Below are positions 7,049-9,694 of a stretch of 9,694 nucleotides of DNA, one piece after another. The notes beneath the pieces are model-generated. The model was given only the letters and a program-made list of their open reading frames with translations, ran no database searches and was not told the origin of the DNA. The position numbers were made by a program, and so were the translations under genes. Numbering within the stretch: the stretch's first letter is position 1; each line of letters starts with the position of its first letter. Source of the stretch: Synergistaceae bacterium (GTDB taxonomy: Bacteria; Synergistota; Synergistia; Synergistales; Aminobacteriaceae); contig JAISSA010000208.1 of assembly GCA_031273365.1 (NCBI GenBank), positions 1 to 9,694 of the forward strand, read 5' to 3'.

Positions 7049-7236
7049 ATCATTGATTAACCAATTCCGTGATTCCCTCGCTGCAAAATCACCTGGTTCA
7101 TAAGAGAGGCTACATAAATATAGACAACTAACTCCTGAAAAAATAGTAGGTACTTTTAAGTGCCTATTGTTCGACGGGCCTCGGGAAGGGGGCGGGCGAG
7201 CTCTGTCCCCTGAAGGCTGAATGCTTACGTTTACGT

Positions 7237-7266
7237 TTGTTTTTCTCCATGGAAGCCTGCTATACT
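7237..7266 (+). promoter_or_regulatory. Sigma-70-type promoter of recQ
   Basis: A -35 TTGTTT (7237-7242), an 18-bp spacer and an extended -10 TGC-TATACT (TATACT at 7261-7266; 5 of 6 to consensus). Initiation would be near 7273. This places the promoter inside the longest in-frame reading of recQ (from 7221), so that distal ATG is not the start. A hexamer TTACGT is repeated in tandem just upstream (7225-7236). Confidence 0.5.
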
Positions 7267-7283
7267 GGTACAACAACAGAAAC

Positions 7284-9116
7284 ATGTGGAGGTTTGCGGC
7301 GGTTTTGAAACGGTCTGTCGATATTTTGAAAGAGGTCTTCGGCTTCGACTCCTTTCGCAGGGGTCAGGGCGATATTATAGAAAAGATTTTGAAGGGGCAG
7401 GACGTGCTCGGCGTCATGCCCACGGGCGCGGGGAAGTCGCTGTGCTACCAGATTCCGGCGCTGACGCTCGGCGGGGTGACGGTCGTCGTGTCCCCGTTGA
7501 TTTCCCTGATGAAGGATCAGGTCGACGCGCTGCTTCAGAACGGCGTTCGGGCGGCGGCGCTTCACAGCGCGATGGAGTGGGAGGAGGTGCGCGGCATCCT
7601 GAGCTCCGTCCGCCGCGGCCGGATCGGGCTGCTTTACGTCGCGCCGGAGCGGTTCGAAAACGCTCCGTTCAGGGAGCTCTTCTCGACGCTGGACCTGCGG
7701 CTTTTCGTCATCGACGAGGCGCACTGCGTTTCTCAGTGGGGGCACGATTTTCGTCCTTCTTATCTGAAGCTCTCCGCGGCCGTCGAGCTTCTGCCCCGGC
7801 GTCCGCCCGTCGCGGCCTTCACCGCCACGGCGACCCCCGAGGTCCGCGACGACATCGTCGTCAGGCTGAACCTGAAGGACCCTTTCGTTCTGACCACCGG
7901 TTTCGACCGCGAAAATCTTTTTTTCCAGGTCGAACATCCCGCCGACAAGACGGCGTTCCTTCTGGACTACGTCGAAAAATTTTCCGGGTCCCCGGGGATC
8001 GTTTACTGCTCGACGCGACGCACGGTGGAGAAGGTCTGCGAGGAGCTCGGGAAAAAGGGCTTCCCCGCCGTTCGGTACCATGCCGGCCTTTCGGAGGAGG
8101 AGCGCCGGACGAACCAGGAGGCGTTCATCCGCGATCATCGTCCGATCATGGTCGCCACCAACGCCTTCGGCATGGGGATCGACAAGTCCAACGTGCGCTG
8201 CGTCGTCCACTACAACATGCCGGGCAGCATCGACAGCTACTACCAGGAGGCAGGCCGCGCCGGTCGCGACGGCTCTTCCGCCGAGTGCGTGCTGCTGTTC
8301 GCTCCGAAGGACATCGTCACGGCGCGCTTCCTGATCGAGCAGGGCGAGGATGCCGGGAGCAAACAGACCGCGTACCGAAAACTCCAGTCCATGATCGACT
8401 ACTGCAACACGGGCCGGTGCCTGCGCGCTCATATTCTGAACTACTTCGGGGAGACGGACGTCAAAAACGAGTGCGCCGCCTGCGGCAACTGCGTTTCCGT
8501 CACGGAGCGCAGGGACATCACCACGGAGGCGCAAAAGATTCTTTCCTGCGTGTACCGCATGGAAGAACGCTCCGGCCGGCAGTTTGGGATCACTCTGCTG
8601 ATCGACGTGCTGCGCGGCTCGCACAACGCGCAGATCAGAACCCTCGGCTTCGAGACGATCTCGACCTGGGGCCTGATGAAGGAATATCACAGGCAGGAAA
8701 TTCGGGAAATGATCAATTTCCTGACGGCCGACGGCTACCTGAAGGTCTCCGGCGAGTACCCCGTGCTTTCGTTCACCGACCGGACCCGCCCCTTTCTGCG
8801 TAACCGGGAAAAGCTTCTGATGCGCCGGCACGAGCCGCGAAAAACGCGAGTGACAGGCGCGAGAAAAGAGGCTGGAGCCACGGCAGACGGGGAGCTGTTC
8901 GGGTTGCTGCGCGGCCTGCGGCGGGAGCTGGCGGACGCGCAGAACGTGCCGCCCTACGTGGTGTTCGCGGATTCCGTCCTGCACAGCATATGTGCGGCAA
9001 TGCCCGCGAACGGGGAGGAATTTCTGGCCATTCCCGGCGTGGGGCGGACGAAGCTGGAAAAATACGGCCATCGTTTTCTGGACCTTCTGAACAGGTGGCG
9101 CGCCGGCCGCCTGTAA
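7284..9116 (+). CDS. recQ: ATP-dependent DNA helicase RecQ
   Basis: A 3'-to-5' superfamily 2 DNA helicase that unwinds recombination and replication intermediates. From the ATG at 7284 it has 610 residues, like E. coli RecQ. Motifs run in order: motif 0 FGFDSFRRGQ (19-28), Walker A MPTGAGKS (45-52), VVSPLISLMKDQV, DEAH plus the aromatic-rich loop CVSQWGHDFRPSY (144-160), TATAT (180-184), GIVYCSTRRT, ATNAFGMGIDKSNVR, and motif VI QEAGRAGRDG (321-330). The RQC zinc cysteines are C379, C397, C400 and C403, followed by the winged helix. A C-terminal HRDC domain is at about 536-601 (LRRELADAQNVPPYVVFAD...FLAIPGVGRTKLEKYG). The start is uncertain: the ATG at 7284 lies only about 11 nt after the predicted transcription start and has no ribosome site. 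TTG at 7305 follows GGAGG (7288-7292) at 12 nt and gives MKRSVDILKEVFGF, a normal family N-terminus. It is transcribed away from the acyl-CoA operon, alone as far as seen. Confidence 0.97.
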   Translation: MWRFAAVLKRSVDILKEVFGFDSFRRGQGDIIEKILKGQDVLGVMPTGAGKSLCYQIPALTLGGVTVVVSPLISLMKDQVDALLQNGVRAAALHSAMEWEEVRGILSSVRRGRIGLLYVAPERFENAPFRELFSTLDLRLFVIDEAHCVSQWGHDFRPSYLKLSAAVELLPRRPPVAAFTATATPEVRDDIVVRLNLKDPFVLTTGFDRENLFFQVEHPADKTAFLLDYVEKFSGSPGIVYCSTRRTVEKVCEELGKKGFPAVRYHAGLSEEERRTNQEAFIRDHRPIMVATNAFGMGIDKSNVRCVVHYNMPGSIDSYYQEAGRAGRDGSSAECVLLFAPKDIVTARFLIEQGEDAGSKQTAYRKLQSMIDYCNTGRCLRAHILNYFGETDVKNECAACGNCVSVTERRDITTEAQKILSCVYRMEERSGRQFGITLLIDVLRGSHNAQIRTLGFETISTWGLMKEYHRQEIREMINFLTADGYLKVSGEYPVLSFTDRTRPFLRNREKLLMRRHEPRKTRVTGARKEAGATADGELFGLLRGLRRELADAQNVPPYVVFADSVLHSICAAMPANGEEFLAIPGVGRTKLEKYGHRFLDLLNRWRAGRL

Positions 9117-9126
9117 CGACGGGTAT

Positions 9127-9183
9127 AAAAAACAGTCGTCGATATTAAGAGCCTTATATTAAGAGCCTTAATATCGACGACTG
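9127..9183 (-). terminator. Strong stem-loop with T-tract on the minus strand
   Basis: A 17-bp perfect inverted repeat: CAGTCGTCGATATTAAG (9133-9149) and its exact complement (9167-9183), separated by 17 nt. On the minus strand it is followed directly by TTTTTT (the A-run at 9127-9132), the layout of an intrinsic terminator for leftward transcription. On the plus strand no T-tract follows, so for recQ, whose stop is 17 nt upstream, it would at most be a 3' stabilising hairpin or an inefficient terminator. Confidence 0.7.
9142..9169. repeat. Exact 14-bp tandem duplication inside the terminator stem-loop
   Basis: ATATTAAGAGCCTT occurs twice back to back (9142-9155 and 9156-9169). Deleting one copy would leave the same stem closed by a 3-nt AGC loop. 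The present 17-nt loop therefore looks like the product of a slippage duplication at the hairpin apex. Confidence 0.9.
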
Positions 9184-9403
9184 CCGCGAGATACGTCTTA
9201 CCGCTTTACAGATTGGCAGAACATCAGGGTAAAATCCGCAAAGGGTTCAACCTGCCCGCAACGACTTCCTCACAACAACTTCCGGTCTGCCTTCGCTTCA
9301 AGATCCATGTCCCCCACGGAAACAGGCGCCAGATCCGCTACTTCCGGAATTTATCGCCTGTTCACTCTGATGCTAACATGTGACCTGGAAAAATATTAAG
9401 GGC

Positions 9404-9423
9404 TGTTCGGCCTAGGCCAAACA
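9404..9423. promoter_or_regulatory. Imperfect 20-bp palindrome, operator-like
   Basis: TGTT-C-GGCC-TA-GGCC-A-AACA: the central 10 bp GGCCTAGGCC is perfectly symmetric and the arms TGTT/AACA continue after a single mismatched pair. The size and symmetry fit a dimeric regulator site. It could also fold as a small hairpin, but no T-tract follows on either strand. Confidence 0.35.
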
Positions 9424-9472
9424 TGACTGATTCACCGCGAAAAATGCGGGAAGAGTTGAAGGGGCCGGCGCG

Positions 9473-9502
9473 AAGTTTGGAGCTTGAAAGTTTGGAGCTT
9501 GA
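9473..9502. repeat. Exact 15-bp tandem duplication
   Basis: AAGTTTGGAGCTTGA is present twice without a gap (9473-9487 and 9488-9502). As 15 bp is five codons, it would keep frame if coding, but no supported gene covers it. Confidence 0.9.
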
Positions 9503-9525
9503 GCGATCACGACCCTTTCCCTCGT

Positions 9526-9554
9526 TTCTCTTCCCCGCAAAATCCCTGTATAAT
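9526..9554 (+). promoter_or_regulatory. Candidate promoter with perfect TATAAT, reading off the right edge
   Basis: A -10 TATAAT at 9549-9554 with a weak -35 (TTCTCT, 9526-9531) at 17-bp spacing. Transcription would start near 9561 and run out of the window, probably toward a gene beyond 9694. Confidence 0.35.
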
Positions 9555-9614
9555 ATCTCCAGCCAGAAGGGGACCACCACCAATTCAAACACCCGGAGAA
9601 GAAAGTGGAGACAT

Positions 9615-9662
9615 ATGTATATTGCTACGTTTATTCTTAGCGACGCGGAGAAGAAACCCTGA
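9615..9662 (+). CDS. Possible 15-codon leader ORF
   Basis: ATG at 9615 with a GGAG ribosome site 5 nt upstream encodes MYIATFILSDAEKKP and stops at TGA 9660-9662. It lies about 54 nt after the predicted start of transcription, so it could be a translated leader for a gene past the right edge, or a chance start. There is no run of a single amino acid to suggest classic attenuation. The same frame is open back to 9423, but that longer reading contains the promoter and the tandem repeat, so I do not favour it. Confidence 0.2.
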   Translation: MYIATFILSDAEKKP

Positions 9663-9694
9663 AGCGGCCTGGCCCTGACGCTACGGCGAAGAGG

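Larger units (their letters stand above)
6899..7236. other. Divergent intergenic region between the acyl-CoA operon and recQ
   Basis: No convincing gene. Composition is patchy: very GC-rich at about 6944-6995, AT-rich at about 7005-7170, and GC-rich again at 7171-7205. Visible elements are the leader palindromes, the weak operon promoter, the 11-bp palindrome at 7048-7058, and an inverted repeat TAGGTACTT / AAGTGCCTA (7147-7166) with one wobble pair. The last could be a short hairpin or a protein site; it has no T-tract. A 123-codon minus-strand open frame spans the region but looks like chance: unrecognisable composition, and it crosses the promoters of both flanking units. Confidence 0.5.
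9184..9694. other. Non-coding or degenerate region right of recQ
   Basis: No convincing gene in about 510 bp. Open frames are short and have unrecognisable translations. Contents seen: a minus-strand 26-codon open stretch ending with TGA at 9270-9272 that has protein-like composition and could be a gene tail; the imperfect palindrome at 9404-9423; the tandem repeat at 9473-9502; and a TATAAT box with a short possible leader ORF near the right edge. The sequence looks less GC-rich and less codon-like than the rest of the window, as expected of intergenic or decayed DNA. Confidence 0.5.

Noticed and set aside
7147..7166. Inverted repeat TAGGTACTT / AAGTGCCTA as a transcription terminator
   Set aside because: The usable stem is about 7 bp with a wobble pair, AT-rich and without a T-tract, and the flanking genes are divergent, so no terminator is expected there.
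7160..7190. tRNA-like GTTCGA T-loop motif in the intergenic region
   Set aside because: No matching acceptor, anticodon or D arms can be assembled around it.
6914..7285. 123-codon minus-strand frame in the divergent intergenic region
   Set aside because: It crosses both the recQ promoter and the operon control region, has no recognisable content and no ribosome site worth naming.
7260..9071. Long minus-strand open frame (603 codons) opposite recQ
   Set aside because: It mirrors the recQ helicase, whose motifs are all intact. The antisense translation resembles no family.
9362..9592. 76-codon minus-strand frame right of recQ
   Set aside because: It includes the tandem repeat as SSSKLSSSKL-like low complexity and the palindrome, with no family resemblance. 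Probably chance.
1..9694. CRISPR array, insertion sequence, phage or defence island
   Set aside because: There are no regularly spaced repeats, transposase, terminal inverted repeats or target duplications. RecQ here is the ordinary full-length housekeeping form, and the two short tandem duplications are not arrays.

Overview
The window reads as one stretch of a GC-rich bacterial chromosome. Codons end mostly in G or C and genes are tightly packed. Three features suggest an anaerobe: an EtfBA pair resembling the NADH-using, electron-bifurcating type, a fused family I CoA-transferase of the propionate/acetate CoA-transferase (Pct/YdiF) kind, and a GntP-type organic-acid permease. A Synergistetes- or Firmicutes-like fermenter is my best guess, but nothing here fixes the phylum.

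Layout: positions 1-6898 hold six minus-strand genes that form one apparent operon. In transcription order they are acyl-CoA dehydrogenase (GTG start at 6898), etfB, etfA, enoyl-CoA hydratase, fused acyl-CoA:carboxylate CoA-transferase, and a GntP-family permease cut by the left window edge. Gaps between genes are 3, 16, 71, 33 and 50 bp. Positions 6899-7283 are a divergent intergenic region with a GC-rich block, an AT-rich block, a candidate operon promoter and a good promoter for the gene on its right. Positions 7284-9116 hold a complete plus-strand recQ helicase with helicase core, RQC zinc cysteines and HRDC domain. Positions 9117-9694 have no convincing protein gene. They contain a 17-bp perfect stem-loop whose T-tract lies on the minus strand, two exact short tandem duplications (14 and 15 bp), an imperfect 20-bp palindrome, and near the right edge a TATAAT box followed by a possible 15-codon leader ORF.

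How the genes fit together (inference): the permease imports or exchanges a small carboxylic acid, the CoA-transferase moves CoA onto it, the crotonase interconverts 3-hydroxyacyl-CoA and 2-enoyl-CoA, and the acyl-CoA dehydrogenase with EtfBA reduces (or forms) the C=C bond. No thiolase or 3-hydroxyacyl-CoA dehydrogenase is present. The set has the same functional parts as the E. coli cai/fix carnitine system and the Acetobacterium caffeate (car) system, but with a different transporter class. Its most unusual member is the dehydrogenase, which lacks the catalytic glutamate at both positions known to carry it in the family. Its true reaction and substrate are therefore open.
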